NCBI GenBank assembly: GCA_030549905.1
Contig: JAUQQK010000012.1
Span: forward strand, 1-59,348
DNA from: Aquificota bacterium
GTDB lineage: Bacteria; Aquificota; Aquificia; Aquificales; Aquificaceae
Reading direction: 5' to 3'
Length of the DNA stretch: 59,348 bases
Below the pieces are notes generated by a model that was not told the origin of the DNA, did no database searches, and saw nothing but the letters and a program-made list of their open reading frames with translations. A program made the position numbers and the translations under genes. Positions within the stretch are counted from its first letter, which is position 1. Each line of letters starts with the position of its first letter. Below are positions 43,580 to 52,734 of this stretch, piece by piece.

Positions 43580-45379
43580 ATGAGCCTTGAGAAAGTTAGA
43601 AACTTTTCCATAATAGCCCATGTGGACCATGGCAAGTCCACCCTTGCGGACAGGCTTTTAGAATTCACCGGTGCGGTTTCAAGAAGGGAGTTAAAGGAGC
43701 AGATGCTTGACACCCTTGAAATAGAAAGGGAGAGGGGAATAACCATAAAACTTCAGGCTGTGAGGATGTTTTACAAGGCTAAGGACGAACAGACCTACAC
43801 CCTTCACCTGATAGACACGCCCGGGCATGTGGATTTTTCTTATGAGGTTTCAAGAGCCTTAGCTGCTTGCGAAGGTGCTTTGCTTTTAGTGGATGCCACG
43901 CAGGGCATAGAGGCTCAGACGGTGGCAAACTTCTGGAAGGCTGTGGAGCAAGACCTGGTGATAATACCCGTCATAAACAAAATAGACCTGCCCGCCGCAG
44001 ACCCAGAAAGAGTAAAAAGACAGATAGAGGACATACTTGGCTTGCCTTCCGATGATGTGATACTTGCCTCCGCTAAGGAAGGCATAGGCATAGAAGATAT
44101 ACTGGAAGCCATAGTAAGGAGAATACCGCCACCCAAGGGAGACCCGGGCAAGCCCCTTAAGGCTCTCATATTTGACTCCTACTACGATGCTTACCGGGGT
44201 GCGGTTGCCTTTGTAAGGGTCTTTGACGGTGAGGTAAAGCCTGGCACAAAGATAAGGCTCTTTTCTACAGGCAAAGAGTTTGAAGTGACAGAAGTGGGAG
44301 CTCAGACGCCCAAGATGACGAGGTTTGAAAGGCTGTCCGCTGGTGATGTGGGATACATTGCCGCTTCCATAAAGGATGTGAGGGACATAAGGGTGGGTGA
44401 TACGATAACGGACGCAAGAAACCCGGCTCCTGAGCCTGTGCCGGGCTTTAGGCCTGCCAAGCCCATGGTCTATGCGGGCATATACCCCTCTGAGGGATAT
44501 ACCTATGAGGAGCTAAGGGATGCGTTAGAAAAATACGCCATAAACGACGCAGCCATACAGTTTGAACCAGAAACATCTCCAGCCCTCGGTCTCGGCTTCA
44601 GGGTGGGCTTTCTGGGTCTTCTGCATATGGAAATAGTGCAGGAAAGACTTGAGAGAGAGTACGGCGTTAGCATCATAACAACCGCTCCAAGCGTGGTTTA
44701 CAGGGTCAGGCTAAAGAACGGTGAAATAAAAGAGATAAGAAACCCCACAGAGCTTCCAGAAAACTGGGGTTTTATTGAAGCCATAGAAGAGCCCTTTGTG
44801 CTTTTAACCATCATAACGCCCAAGGACTATGTGGGAAACATAATGAGCCTGTGTCAGGAAAAAAGGGGTATTCAGAAGAAATTTGTCTATCTTGACCCAA
44901 ACACAGTCCTCCTTGAGTATGAAATGCCCCTGAGCGAGGTAATCATGGACTTTCACGACAAGGTGAAGGGTCTTTCTAAGGGCTATGCTTCTTACGACTA
45001 CGAGTTTATAGGCTTTAGGGAGGAAGACCTTGTAAAGCTAAATGTTTTCATAAACAATGAGCCTGTAGATGCCTTGTCTTTCATCGTCCACAGGGATAAA
45101 GCCTACAGAAGGGCAAGACAGCTGGTGGAAAAGCTGAAAGATGTTATACCCAGACAGCTCTTTGAGGTAAAGGTGCAGGCGGGTATTGGCTCAAAGATAA
45201 TAGCTTCAGAGAGGATTCCGCCCCTCAGGGCTAATGTAACCGCCAAGTGTTATGGTGGAGACATTACAAGGAAGAAAAAGCTCTTGGAAAAGCAGAAGGA
45301 AGGCAAAAAGAGGCTCAAGCAGTTTGGAAAGGTGGAGCTTCCTCAGGAGGCTTTCCTTACAGTCCTCAAGGTTGATTGA
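43580..45379 (+). CDS. lepA: Elongation factor 4 (LepA)
   Basis: LepA is a ribosomal translocase-like GTPase. The 599-aa protein starts [20 protein letters not shown] at 43580, the typical N-terminus with the P-loop; an in-frame start 21 nt earlier is less likely. The G motifs [20 protein letters not shown] and ASAKEGIGI follow, then EF-G-like domains and the LepA-specific C-terminal domain ([26 protein letters not shown] in two pieces, then [17 protein letters not shown]). It meets panE tail to tail with a 14-nt overlap. Confidence 0.96.
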   Translation: MSLEKVRNFSIIAHVDHGKSTLADRLLEFTGAVSRRELKEQMLDTLEIERERGITIKLQAVRMFYKAKDEQTYTLHLIDTPGHVDFSYEVSRALAACEGALLLVDATQGIEAQTVANFWKAVEQDLVIIPVINKIDLPAADPERVKRQIEDILGLPSDDVILASAKEGIGIEDILEAIVRRIPPPKGDPGKPLKALIFDSYYDAYRGAVAFVRVFDGEVKPGTKIRLFSTGKEFEVTEVGAQTPKMTRFERLSAGDVGYIAASIKDVRDIRVGDTITDARNPAPEPVPGFRPAKPMVYAGIYPSEGYTYEELRDALEKYAINDAAIQFEPETSPALGLGFRVGFLGLLHMEIVQERLEREYGVSIITTAPSVVYRVRLKNGEIKEIRNPTELPENWGFIEAIEEPFVLLTIITPKDYVGNIMSLCQEKRGIQKKFVYLDPNTVLLEYEMPLSEVIMDFHDKVKGLSKGYASYDYEFIGFREEDLVKLNVFINNEPVDALSFIVHRDKAYRRARQLVEKLKDVIPRQLFEVKVQAGIGSKIIASERIPPLRANVTAKCYGGDITRKKKLLEKQKEGKKRLKQFGKVELPQEAFLTVLKVD

Positions 45380-46289
45380 GAAGCTCCTTAGCCTTTATGA
45401 GCCTTACTATGAACTCGTTGGTGGGAAGGTTTATGCCCTTCTGGCTTGCCAGCTCAAGCAAGGCTCCATTTAAAGCATCTATCTCCGTCCTTCCCCTTTT
45501 TAAATCCTCTAACATGGAGGGGTAATGCTCTGATGTGGGAGGTATGAGCCTTTCATAAAAGTGTTTTCTGTATTCTTCCACATGACTCCAGAAGGTGGGT
45601 ATGCCATGAGCTTTTATGACCTCAAAGGCTTCCTCAAGGATTCTGTCCATCAACTCCCTTGTATGTGGGTTTCTTGCCAGCTGTCCGTATGTGGCTTCAA
45701 GCAAAGCTCCTAAGGGGTTTAAAGCACAGTTATAAAGAATCTTATCCCAGAGATATTTATATACTTCTCTCTCGTGCCTTGTGGGAATGCCCGCCGTGGA
45801 AAAGGTTTTTGAAAGTTCTGTAAGAAAATCCTCACGAACCTTCCCTTCTGGGTCGCCTATGACCACATCATCACCGCATACGGTTATCTTTACATGCCCC
45901 CAGTTTAAAAGCCTTGCCCCAAAGATTACCCTTGACAGGATAACCCTTCCCTCACCAAAGACCTTCACAGCCCTCTCATAGTTTCCGTAGCCATTTTGAG
46001 CTATCATAAGCAGGGCTTTTGAACCCATCAGGGGCTTTATGCCTTCAAGAGCCTGCTCCGTGTCGTGGCTTTTAACAGTCAGTATTATCAGCTCTGGCTC
46101 AAAATCCAGCCTGTTTATATCATCAAGGGTTTTAACCTTCACCTCAAACTCACCCCATATGCCTTCCACCCTTATTCTTTCTAAGGTTCTCCCCTTCTTT
46201 AAAAGCCCTACCGCCTCATGTCCAGCCCTTGTCAAAAAGGCAAGGTATGTGCTACCCAAGGCACCCACACCCACCACCAGAAACTTCAT
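45366..46289 (-). CDS. panE: 2-dehydropantoate 2-reductase
   Basis: This NADPH-dependent enzyme makes pantoate for coenzyme A. The 307-aa protein has a Rossmann [18 protein letters not shown] motif at the N-terminus, [12 protein letters not shown] near residue 73, MIAQNGYGN near 95, and the C-terminal [16 protein letters not shown] segment with the catalytic lysine. [19 protein letters not shown] is the conserved substrate and cofactor contact. It overlaps the upstream NYN-domain gene in ATGA form. Confidence 0.9.
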   Translation of the reverse strand: MKFLVVGVGALGSTYLAFLTRAGHEAVGLLKKGRTLERIRVEGIWGEFEVKVKTLDDINRLDFEPELIILTVKSHDTEQALEGIKPLMGSKALLMIAQNGYGNYERAVKVFGEGRVILSRVIFGARLLNWGHVKITVCGDDVVIGDPEGKVREDFLTELSKTFSTAGIPTRHEREVYKYLWDKILYNCALNPLGALLEATYGQLARNPHTRELMDRILEEAFEVIKAHGIPTFWSHVEEYRKHFYERLIPPTSEHYPSMLEDLKRGRTEIDALNGALLELASQKGINLPTNEFIVRLIKAKELLNQP

Positions 46290-46783
46290 TCCCTTTCCTC
46301 CAGCCTCACAAGAGGAAGTAGGTCCTTGAGGTCAATGTATCGGTCGCAGGCATTTACCAGCTCCACTGCGGTGGCTTCCCTCGCAGACAGGCATATGACC
46401 TCCTTGCCAAAGTGTCTTAGAGTCCATGCCAGCCTTTCAAAATCACCATCTCCCGTGCAAAGCACGGCTGTATGATAGTTATCCTTTGTTAGCAGGGCGT
46501 CTATGGTTATATCCACATCAAGGTCTCCTTTGTAAGAGCCGTCCTTTAGCTGTTTTATGGGCTTTTTTATGACTGTTATACCGCTAAAGGCTAAGAGCTT
46601 TATGAAGTTTTCCTGCTTTTCATCCCCTTCCCTGTAGGCAAGGTAAAAGAAGGTATTATATATGTCAAACTCAATCCTGAAGTAATTTACCAGCTTTACA
46701 AGGTCTATCCTTGTGTGAAGGATATCCTTCTGTATAAAATAGAAGTTCGCCCCATCTATAAAAATACCAGCCCTGCGCTTCAT
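46286..46783 (-). CDS. NYN-domain (LabA/DUF88-like) protein
   Basis: The NYN domain is a PIN-like nuclease fold. The product (about 165 aa from the ATG at 46783) shows GIFIDGANFYF near its start, DLDVDITIDALL near residue 85 and CTGDGDFERLAWTL near 105, which provide the acidic metal-binding residues. Proteins of this type are thought to act on RNA; no substrate can be assigned. ATG at 46783 is chosen because it overlaps the upstream stop in ATGA form; the GTG at 46798 is the alternative. Confidence 0.85.
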   Translation of the reverse strand: MKRRAGIFIDGANFYFIQKDILHTRIDLVKLVNYFRIEFDIYNTFFYLAYREGDEKQENFIKLLAFSGITVIKKPIKQLKDGSYKGDLDVDITIDALLTKDNYHTAVLCTGDGDFERLAWTLRHFGKEVICLSAREATAVELVNACDRYIDLKDLLPLVRLEERE

Positions 46784-46971
46784 TCTTGAAGATACCACAC
46801 CCGTACACCCACAGAGACATGAGAGTTCCTCTCCCAGAGGGTCTCAACGCTCACTATCTTGGGATTGTTTAACCTTATCCATTGGTTCACCTGCTCCTCA
46901 AGGAGCTGCTCCAGACTTTCGTCTCTGAAGGGTGCCATTTTTCTGTGAAAGTCCTTATACTGGAGCTTCAT
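46780..46971 (-). CDS. Small conserved-looking protein between grpE and the NYN gene
   Basis: This 63-aa product is not recognised. It starts MKLQYKDFHRKMAPF and has an alpha helix (ESLEQLLEEQVNQWIRLN) followed by a beta hairpin (KIVSVETLWERNSHVSVGVRVWYLQ). Its start overlaps the grpE stop (TGATG) and its stop overlaps the next start (ATGA). Such tight coupling on both sides is the main evidence that it is real. Confidence 0.65.
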   Translation of the reverse strand: MKLQYKDFHRKMAPFRDESLEQLLEEQVNQWIRLNNPKIVSVETLWERNSHVSVGVRVWYLQE

Positions 46972-47507
46972 CAGGTAATCTCCTCTTCTCTGTAAGAGAC
47001 CACTACCCTTGCAGGTCTCAAAACCCTTTCGTGTATAAAATAGCCCTTCCTTTCAACCCTCAACACCCTGTTTGGTTCAAGCTCTTCCGAATACTCTCTG
47101 TCTATGGCTTCCGCCAGATAAGGGTCAAACTCCTTGCCTTCAAGCTCCATAGGTCTTATGCCATGCTTTTCAAGGATTCTAAGAAGCTCTTTGTATATAA
47201 GCTCTATGCCCCTTTTTAGCCCTTCCTCTTGAGAGCCTTCGTAGCTCAAAGCCCTTTCAAAGTTATCCACCACCTCTAAAAGGTCTAAGGCTAATTTTTC
47301 GTGTCCGTATTTCAGGGCTTCTTCTAAGTCCCTTCTGTAGCGTTCTTTGAAGTATTCAAGCTCCCTCTGTAGCTCCACATACCTTTGATTTACAAGCCTT
47401 GCAGTGCTTTCAAGCCTTGAGACCTTTTCTTCAAGCTCCTTTATCCTTTCCTCTTTTGGGTCTTTTTGCTCTACACCTTCCTGAGCCTGAAGCTCCTTTT
47501 CTTCCAT
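46971..47507 (-). CDS. grpE: Nucleotide exchange factor GrpE
   Basis: GrpE releases ADP from the chaperone DnaK. The 178-aa protein has an acidic N-terminal coiled coil (EKVSRLESTARLVNQRYVELQRELE in part), the conserved ALDLLEVVDNFERAL segment near residue 85 and a C-terminal beta domain ending RVLRPARVVVS. dnaK and dnaJ are not nearby. TATAAT ends 9 nt before the ATG and overlaps the stop of the aminotransferase gene. Confidence 0.94.
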   Translation of the reverse strand: MEEKELQAQEGVEQKDPKEERIKELEEKVSRLESTARLVNQRYVELQRELEYFKERYRRDLEEALKYGHEKLALDLLEVVDNFERALSYEGSQEEGLKRGIELIYKELLRILEKHGIRPMELEGKEFDPYLAEAIDREYSEELEPNRVLRVERKGYFIHERVLRPARVVVSYREEEIT

Positions 47508-47516
47508 AGTATTTAA

Positions 47517-47522
47517 ATTATA
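47517..47522 (-). promoter_or_regulatory. -10 box TATAAT 9 nt before grpE
   Basis: The minus strand reads TATAAT, nine bases, then the grpE ATG, with no ribosome-binding site. It would give grpE its own promoter within the run of minus-strand genes. Confidence 0.5.
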
Positions 47523-48696
47523 ACAGGCTTACAAGGGCTTCTTTTAGCCTTCTTATGCCTTCCCGTATGGTCTCTTCCGAGACGCAGTAAGAAAGCCTCA
47601 TGTAGCCCTCAGCGCCGAAGGCGGAGCCCGGCACGCAGGCTACCCTTCCCTTTTCAATAAGGTAATCAGCCAGCTTGAGGTCTGAGCCAAGCTTTTGAGA
47701 ATAGTGGCTGAGGTTAGGAAAGATGTAAAAGGCTCCCTTAGGCTTTATCAGGCTCACCTGTGGAATTTCTCTGAGAAGCTCATAGGCTAAGTTTCTTCTT
47801 CTTTCAAAGGCTTCCTTCATATTCTTTACAAACTCCTTTGACTGAGGGTTTTTCAAAGCTTCTAAAGCTCCATACTGGGCAAAGGTGGTGGCGTTGGAGA
47901 TGCTCTGACTGTTGAGGTCTGCCAGCACTTTGGCGTATCTTTCCGGGCATGCCACATAACCCACCCTCCAGCCTGTCATGGAAAAGGTCTTTGAAAAGGC
48001 ATTTACGGTAAAGGTTATCTCCCTTACCTCCTTTGACAGGCTTGCAGGGCTTACAAATTTCTCTCCATCATACAAAAAAGCCTCGTAGCACTCGTCGGAA
48101 ACTATGAGGATATTCCTTTCAACGCAAAGCTCCGCAATCTTTGTCAGCTCTTCCTCCGGAACTACCGCACCGGTCGGGTTTGAAGGTGAGTTGAGTATGA
48201 GCATCTTTGTTTTTGGAGTTATGTATTCTCTTAACAGCTCAGCTCTCAAAACAAAGCCTTCTTCCTCTTTTAACGGCACCTCCACCACCCTTGCACCGCA
48301 GAGGAGTATCTGCTCAGGATAGCTCACCCAGTAGGGTGAGGGCAGAAGCACCTCATCGCCTTCCTCAAGGAAGGCAAGCATTATAAGAAATAGTGCCATT
48401 TTGGCACCGGCGGAGACCACAATCTCCGAAGGCTTATACTCAACCTTGTTCTCTCTCAACAGCTTCTCCGCAAGGGCCTGTCTTAGCTCGGGAATGCCTG
48501 CGGAAGGGGCATACTTGGTTCGTCCATCCTTTAGAGCCTTTTCGCAGGCGGACTTTATAAAGTCTGGCGTGTCAAAGTCTGGCTCACCGGCACCAAAGCC
48601 GATTATATCCACACCCTGAGCCTTCAGCTGGCTTACCTTGGCGGTAAGAGCCAGGGTTGGTGCAGGCTTTATGTGCGAAACCCTTTTTGCAAGCAT
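47518..48696 (-). CDS. PLP-dependent aminotransferase, aspartate/prephenate type
   Basis: The 392-aa protein is a class I fold-type aminotransferase. It has GAGEPDFDTPDFIK near residue 35, YAPSAGIPELRQALA, LNSPSNPTGAV near 170, VSDECYEAFLYDG near 200 and the PLP-binding lysine in VNAFSKTFSMTGWRVGY near 232. The pattern fits subgroup I-gamma aspartate aminotransferases, many of which also act on prephenate in thermophiles. TATAAT ends 6 nt before the ATG. Confidence 0.9.
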   Translation of the reverse strand: MLAKRVSHIKPAPTLALTAKVSQLKAQGVDIIGFGAGEPDFDTPDFIKSACEKALKDGRTKYAPSAGIPELRQALAEKLLRENKVEYKPSEIVVSAGAKMALFLIMLAFLEEGDEVLLPSPYWVSYPEQILLCGARVVEVPLKEEEGFVLRAELLREYITPKTKMLILNSPSNPTGAVVPEEELTKIAELCVERNILIVSDECYEAFLYDGEKFVSPASLSKEVREITFTVNAFSKTFSMTGWRVGYVACPERYAKVLADLNSQSISNATTFAQYGALEALKNPQSKEFVKNMKEAFERRRNLAYELLREIPQVSLIKPKGAFYIFPNLSHYSQKLGSDLKLADYLIEKGRVACVPGSAFGAEGYMRLSYCVSEETIREGIRRLKEALVSLL

Positions 48697-48702
48697 GTAA
48701 GT

Positions 48703-48708
48703 ATTATA
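48703..48708 (-). promoter_or_regulatory. -10 box TATAAT 6 nt before the aminotransferase gene
   Basis: The minus strand reads TATAAT, six bases, then ATG. It overlaps the likely true stop of the upstream metalloprotease-like gene. No ribosome-binding site lies between. Confidence 0.5.
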
Positions 48709-49083
48709 CCCTTATTTCAAAGGTGCTTCCTTCCCTTTGCGCAAGCTCCCTTCTTGCCTTTAGCTCCTTCATGGTGGCTATGGCTGCCACTCTGTAAGGG
48801 CGGCTGCGCGCACCACCTGCATCTTCTTGATGGTTTCCTCCGGGGTTTTCTCTTCGGAGGTATCTATGGGAACTTCACCACCCGTTATATATAGCCTTCC
48901 ATCTGGGCCTACCGTATAGCTGTAATGCACCTGACCCGCATAGGAACCTCCTACAGCTTTGTGAGCCATCTCATGGGCTTTGACCTTCTGCTCTATAATC
49001 CTTAAATGCTGGATGACTAAGTTTATGTGGCTGTCCTCAATTCTCAAGAACAGCACCCCCTGTTTTCTTATTTTATACATCAC
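48704..49083 (-). pseudogene. SprA-related putative metalloprotease gene with a frameshift
   Basis: The first frame (49083 to 48778) gives 101 aa with the family core AHEMAHKAVGGSYAGQVHYSY, a TVGPDGRLYITGGEVPIDTSEE stretch, then ETIKKMQVVRAAAL, and stops early at TEWQP. The next frame continues RVAAIATMKELKARRELAQ and ends at 48704-48706. That is just what the family carries after the RxAAL helix (VAAxAxxM). One base is missing near 48795-48800, or the frame shifts there. HEMAH suggests a zinc site. It is either a mutated gene, a sequencing error or a programmed shift. Confidence 0.65.
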
Positions 49084-49159
49084 ATCTTCTTAGTCAATCC
49101 CCTTAAGAGACGGGTTTAGCTTTATACTATATTCAACACAAAAGGCGGAGGTCAAAGCC

Positions 49160-50332
49160 ATGAGAGTGCTTCTGCTACTTTTGCTAACTCTTAGCCTGAG
49201 CTTTGCTCAGGAGGTCATAAAAATAGGCGCAGCCCTGTCTTTGACGGGCAGGTTTGCAAAAGAAGGACAACTTCTAAAACAAGGCTATGATATGTGGCTG
49301 GAAAGGGTAAATGCACAGGGCGGTATAAAAATAGGCAATAAAAGGTACAAAGTAGAGCTTGTCTACTATGATGACCAGAGCGACCCCACCACCACCGCAA
49401 GGCTTGTGGAGAGGCTCATCACTCAGGACAACATAAAGCTTATACTTGGACCCTACGGCAGTCCTCAGGTCTTTTCTGCTGCTCCAGTGGTGGAAAAATA
49501 CGGAGCGGTGATGGTACAGGCGGGCGGTGCATCCAATGATATATATCAGAAGGGCTACAGAAGGATATTTGGTCTTTATACGGTGGCTACCGAGTATGGA
49601 AGGACTTTGGTAGAATATGCCAGAAGGCTTGACCCGAGCCTTAAGAGAATAGCCGTCGTGTACGCAAAGGATATCTTTTCTGAGGATTCCGCAGAAGGTG
49701 CAAAAGAGGCGGCAAAGAAGGCAGGTATGGAGCTGGTGCTTTATGAGAACTATCCAAAGGGTACTCAGGACCTCTCAGGTATAATGCAAAAACTTAGACT
49801 TGCAAAGCCAGACCTTGTAATAGGCTGCGGGCATTTTGCGGACTCTGTGCTGATGGTAAAGCAAATGAAAGAGTCTGGCATAAACCCCAAGTTTTTAGCC
49901 TTCACCATAGGTCCTGCCCTTCCATCTTTTGTAGATTCTTTGAAGGCGGATGCGGAAGGTATTTTTGGTGTGGTCCAGTGGAGCCCTGCCTTAAACTTTA
50001 AAGACCCGCTCTTTGGAAGCACAAAGGCTTTTGTGGAGGAATATGTGAAAAGGTATGGGGCTGACCCTGAGTATCACGTGGCTGGCGGTGTGGCCGCTGG
50101 CATAGTGTTGCAAGCTACCATAGAAAGGGCAAAAAGCACAGACCCAGATAAGGTGATAGAAGAGCTGAGAAAACTCAGGCTTGAAACCCTTTACGGCCTT
50201 GTAGGTTTTGACAGCGCGGGCAGGATAAATACAAAACCCATGGTGGTAATTCAAATTCAGAAGGGTAAAAGGATAACCCTCTTTCCTGTAGAAGAGGCAA
50301 AGCCCGTATATCCTAAGCCCGCATGGAAGTAA
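49160..50332 (+). CDS. livJ: Branched-chain amino acid-type ABC transporter, substrate-binding protein
   Basis: This periplasmic binding protein (390 aa) has a signal peptide (RVLLLLLLTLSLSFAQ), then the family start IKIGAALSLTGRFAKEGQ, DDQSDPTTTARLVERLI near residue 75, LGPYGSPQVFSAAPVVEKYG and a second lobe ending in FDSAGRINTKPMVVIQIQ. The Leu/Ile/Val group also includes amide, urea and aromatic-acid binders, so the ligand is open. It has a clear leader, with TATACT near 49121 and ribosome-binding site GGCGGAGGTC. Confidence 0.88.
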   Translation: MRVLLLLLLTLSLSFAQEVIKIGAALSLTGRFAKEGQLLKQGYDMWLERVNAQGGIKIGNKRYKVELVYYDDQSDPTTTARLVERLITQDNIKLILGPYGSPQVFSAAPVVEKYGAVMVQAGGASNDIYQKGYRRIFGLYTVATEYGRTLVEYARRLDPSLKRIAVVYAKDIFSEDSAEGAKEAAKKAGMELVLYENYPKGTQDLSGIMQKLRLAKPDLVIGCGHFADSVLMVKQMKESGINPKFLAFTIGPALPSFVDSLKADAEGIFGVVQWSPALNFKDPLFGSTKAFVEEYVKRYGADPEYHVAGGVAAGIVLQATIERAKSTDPDKVIEELRKLRLETLYGLVGFDSAGRINTKPMVVIQIQKGKRITLFPVEEAKPVYPKPAWK

Positions 50333-51195
50333 TCCTTCAGCTCCTTATTAATGCCTTCCTGCTTGGTGGCTTTTATGCCCTTCTGGCTTCTGGCTTTTCT
50401 CTAATATGGGGTGTGCTGGGTCTTATAAACCTTGCTTATGGCTCCTTCGTGCTTCTTGGAGCCTACAGTGCATACTTTCTTCATCAAAAGGGTTTTAACT
50501 TTTGGCTTGTGCTTTTTATAAACCTTTTTCTGGGCTTTTTTCTGGGGCTTTTTCTAAACAGGCTTTTGTTTTTGAGGCTTCTCAGATTTGAAGCCCTCAG
50601 CGTGCTTCTTCTTACCTTTGGTCTTGATGTGCTTATCTCAAACCTGATAAACCTGTTCTTTAAAGGAGATGTTAGGAGCGTAAGCCTTGAAGGGCTTGGT
50701 GGTAGCTTCTTCTTGGGTGAGTATATCCTTCCTAAAGGCAGACTTCTTGTCTTTGTCCTTTCTGTCTTCTTTATCCTCCTGCTCTACCTTTTCCTCAAGC
50801 ATACGAAGGAGGGTAGGGCTATAAGGGCTGTTTCCATGGACAGGGTGGGAGCTCAGCTGTGCGGTATAGACCTCGGAAGGACTTATGACCTCAGCAGTGC
50901 ATTGGCTCATAGCCTTGCCATGTTTTCTGGAGCCTTTTATGGTCTTCTTCAGGGCTTTACACCCTTTGACTCGGGCTTTATAACCCTAAAGGTCTTCTTT
51001 GTCTGTATAGCTGGTGGGCTTGGAAGGGTTGAGGCTCTTCTGCTTGGAGGCTTTGCTTTGGCGGTTCTTGAGCAGTTTTCAGGCTTTTATGTGGGTGAGG
51101 GCTACAAAAGCGCCTTTGCCCTTCTTGTGCTTTTCCTCCTCCTTGCCTTCAGACCATACGGAATTTTTGGTGTGAGGCTTCATGAAAGGGCTTAG
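50323..51195 (+). CDS. livH: ABC transporter permease, LivH type
   Basis: This inner-membrane permease (290 aa) has about eight membrane helices. ALLASGFSLIWGVLGLINLAYGSFVLLGAY near the start (in the family's usual form) and AHSLAMFSGAFYGLLQGFTPF, KVFFVCIAGGLGRVEALLLGGFALAVLEQF near the end are LivH motifs. It overlaps livJ by 10 nt and livM by 14 nt. Confidence 0.88.
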   Translation: MEVILQLLINAFLLGGFYALLASGFSLIWGVLGLINLAYGSFVLLGAYSAYFLHQKGFNFWLVLFINLFLGFFLGLFLNRLLFLRLLRFEALSVLLLTFGLDVLISNLINLFFKGDVRSVSLEGLGGSFFLGEYILPKGRLLVFVLSVFFILLLYLFLKHTKEGRAIRAVSMDRVGAQLCGIDLGRTYDLSSALAHSLAMFSGAFYGLLQGFTPFDSGFITLKVFFVCIAGGLGRVEALLLGGFALAVLEQFSGFYVGEGYKSAFALLVLFLLLAFRPYGIFGVRLHERA

Positions 51196-52051
51196 TCTCT
51201 TTCTTATAGTGCTGGCTTTAGCTCCTCTCTTCCTTGATGCCTACTGGTTGAGGGTTATAAGTTCTGCTCTTTTTCTTTCTTTGCTTGCCTATGCCTTCAA
51301 CCTTGTTTTTCACTACACAAACTACGCACCCTTTGGAGGTGTTGCCTTCTTTGGGCTTGGAGCCTACACTTTTGCCCTAAGTGTAGAGAAAGGTCTCGGA
51401 TACGTGCCTGCTTTCAGCTCCTCTATTTTAATTCCTCTAATCTTCGCCCTTTTTGTTTCTCCAGTTCTTATGAGGCTAAAGGGGCACTACTTTGCCATAG
51501 GCACCCTTGCCCTTCAGGTGATGCTCATGGAACTAACAGAAAGCCTTGAATTCACAGGAGGCACAAAGGGCATAGTCCTTCCTCTTGGCATTCCTTCTTT
51601 ACTTTCCTATTACCTGTTTTTTAGCCTGCTTGTCCTTTGCGTGCTTTGCGTGTTTTCTGTGGAAAGGTCAAGACTAAGGCTCATATACTATATGCTCAGA
51701 AGTGATGAGCTGGGGGCAAGGAGCGTGGGCGTGAATGTAGTTCTATACAGGGTTCTTAGCCTTGTGGTCTCTTCTGTTTTTCTTGGTCTTACGGGCAGTG
51801 CCTTTGCCCTATGGCAGGGCTACATAGATGCTCATACGGTTTATAGCCCCCTTCTTTCAGTAAAGGCTTTCCTTGTTTTAGTGCTTTCTTCACACTTTCC
51901 CCTTTCTGGACCTCTTTTTACTTCCTTCCTGCTTGAGCTTATCTTTGAGGCTCTGTGGAGCAAAAGCCCTGAGCTTCATGGTCTCTTCATGGGTCTGGCT
52001 CTTGTCCTGCTCATCCTTGTTTTCCCGAGGGGTTTAAGATGGAAGTCCTGA
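51182..52051 (+). CDS. livM: ABC transporter permease, LivM type
   Basis: This second permease (289 aa) shows LAYAFNLVFHYTNYAPFGGVAFFGLGAYTFAL near residue 35, LRLKGHYFAIGTLALQ-like MRLKGHYFAIGTLALQVML, RSDELGARSVGVNVVLYRV with the EAA-like coupling loop near 175, and a final GLFMGLALVLLILVFPRGL. About nine helices are seen. It overlaps livH and livG. Confidence 0.88.
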   Translation: MKGLSLFLIVLALAPLFLDAYWLRVISSALFLSLLAYAFNLVFHYTNYAPFGGVAFFGLGAYTFALSVEKGLGYVPAFSSSILIPLIFALFVSPVLMRLKGHYFAIGTLALQVMLMELTESLEFTGGTKGIVLPLGIPSLLSYYLFFSLLVLCVLCVFSVERSRLRLIYYMLRSDELGARSVGVNVVLYRVLSLVVSSVFLGLTGSAFALWQGYIDAHTVYSPLLSVKAFLVLVLSSHFPLSGPLFTSFLLELIFEALWSKSPELHGLFMGLALVLLILVFPRGLRWKS

Positions 52052-52734
52052 GGGTGGAAGGGCTTGAAAAGAGCTTTGGCAAAAACAGGGTTCTGCAGGG
52101 GGTCTCTTTTAGTTTAAAGGCGGGCGACCTGCTTGGTATTATAGGACCAAACGGCTCTGGCAAAACCACCCTCATAGACCTCATAAGCGGATACGCAAAG
52201 CCAGACGGGGGAAGGATCTTCCTTGAAGGCAAAGACATCACACGCCTTCCAGCCCACAGGATAGCCTTATCGGGCATTGGAAGGACCTTTCAAATTCCAA
52301 GACCCTTTGCGGACCTCACGGTGGAAGAACACCTTTTTAGGCTGGAAAAGGAAGATAGAAATAAACTTTTAAAAAGGGTAGGACTTGAGCATCTAAGAGA
52401 CAGAAAAGGCACACAGCTTTCTTTGGGGCAGAGGAAAAGGCTTGAGCTGGCAAGGGCTTTAAGTTTAAAGCCAAAGGTGCTTTTGCTGGATGAGGTCTTT
52501 GCGGGGCTAAACCCAGCCTCCACGCAGGAGTTTATAGGGCTTATAAGGTCTCTTAAGGAAGAGGGCATCGGGATAGTCTTGGTGGAGCATGTTTTGAAGG
52601 CTCTTTTTGCCCTTGCGGACAGGGTTCTGGTGGTTGCGGAAGGCAGGGTCATTTACGAGGGCAGTACTGAAGGCGTGCATGAAAGCCCAGAGGTAAGGAG
52701 GGCATACCTTGGAGAGAGAGCTTTTGAGAGTTGA
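52039..52734 (+). CDS. livG: ABC transporter ATPase, LivG type
   Basis: This 231-aa ATPase powers the Liv-type permease. Walker A is GPNGSGKTT near residue 37, the LivG-specific IGRTFQIPRPFADLTVEEH follows, the signature is LSLGQRKRLELARAL (LSxGQ), and Walker B is VLLLDEVFAGLNP. The LSLGQ form in place of LSGGQ and the Val after LLLDE are mild variations. It overlaps livF by 26 nt. Confidence 0.88.
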   Translation: MEVLRVEGLEKSFGKNRVLQGVSFSLKAGDLLGIIGPNGSGKTTLIDLISGYAKPDGGRIFLEGKDITRLPAHRIALSGIGRTFQIPRPFADLTVEEHLFRLEKEDRNKLLKRVGLEHLRDRKGTQLSLGQRKRLELARALSLKPKVLLLDEVFAGLNPASTQEFIGLIRSLKEEGIGIVLVEHVLKALFALADRVLVVAEGRVIYEGSTEGVHESPEVRRAYLGERAFES

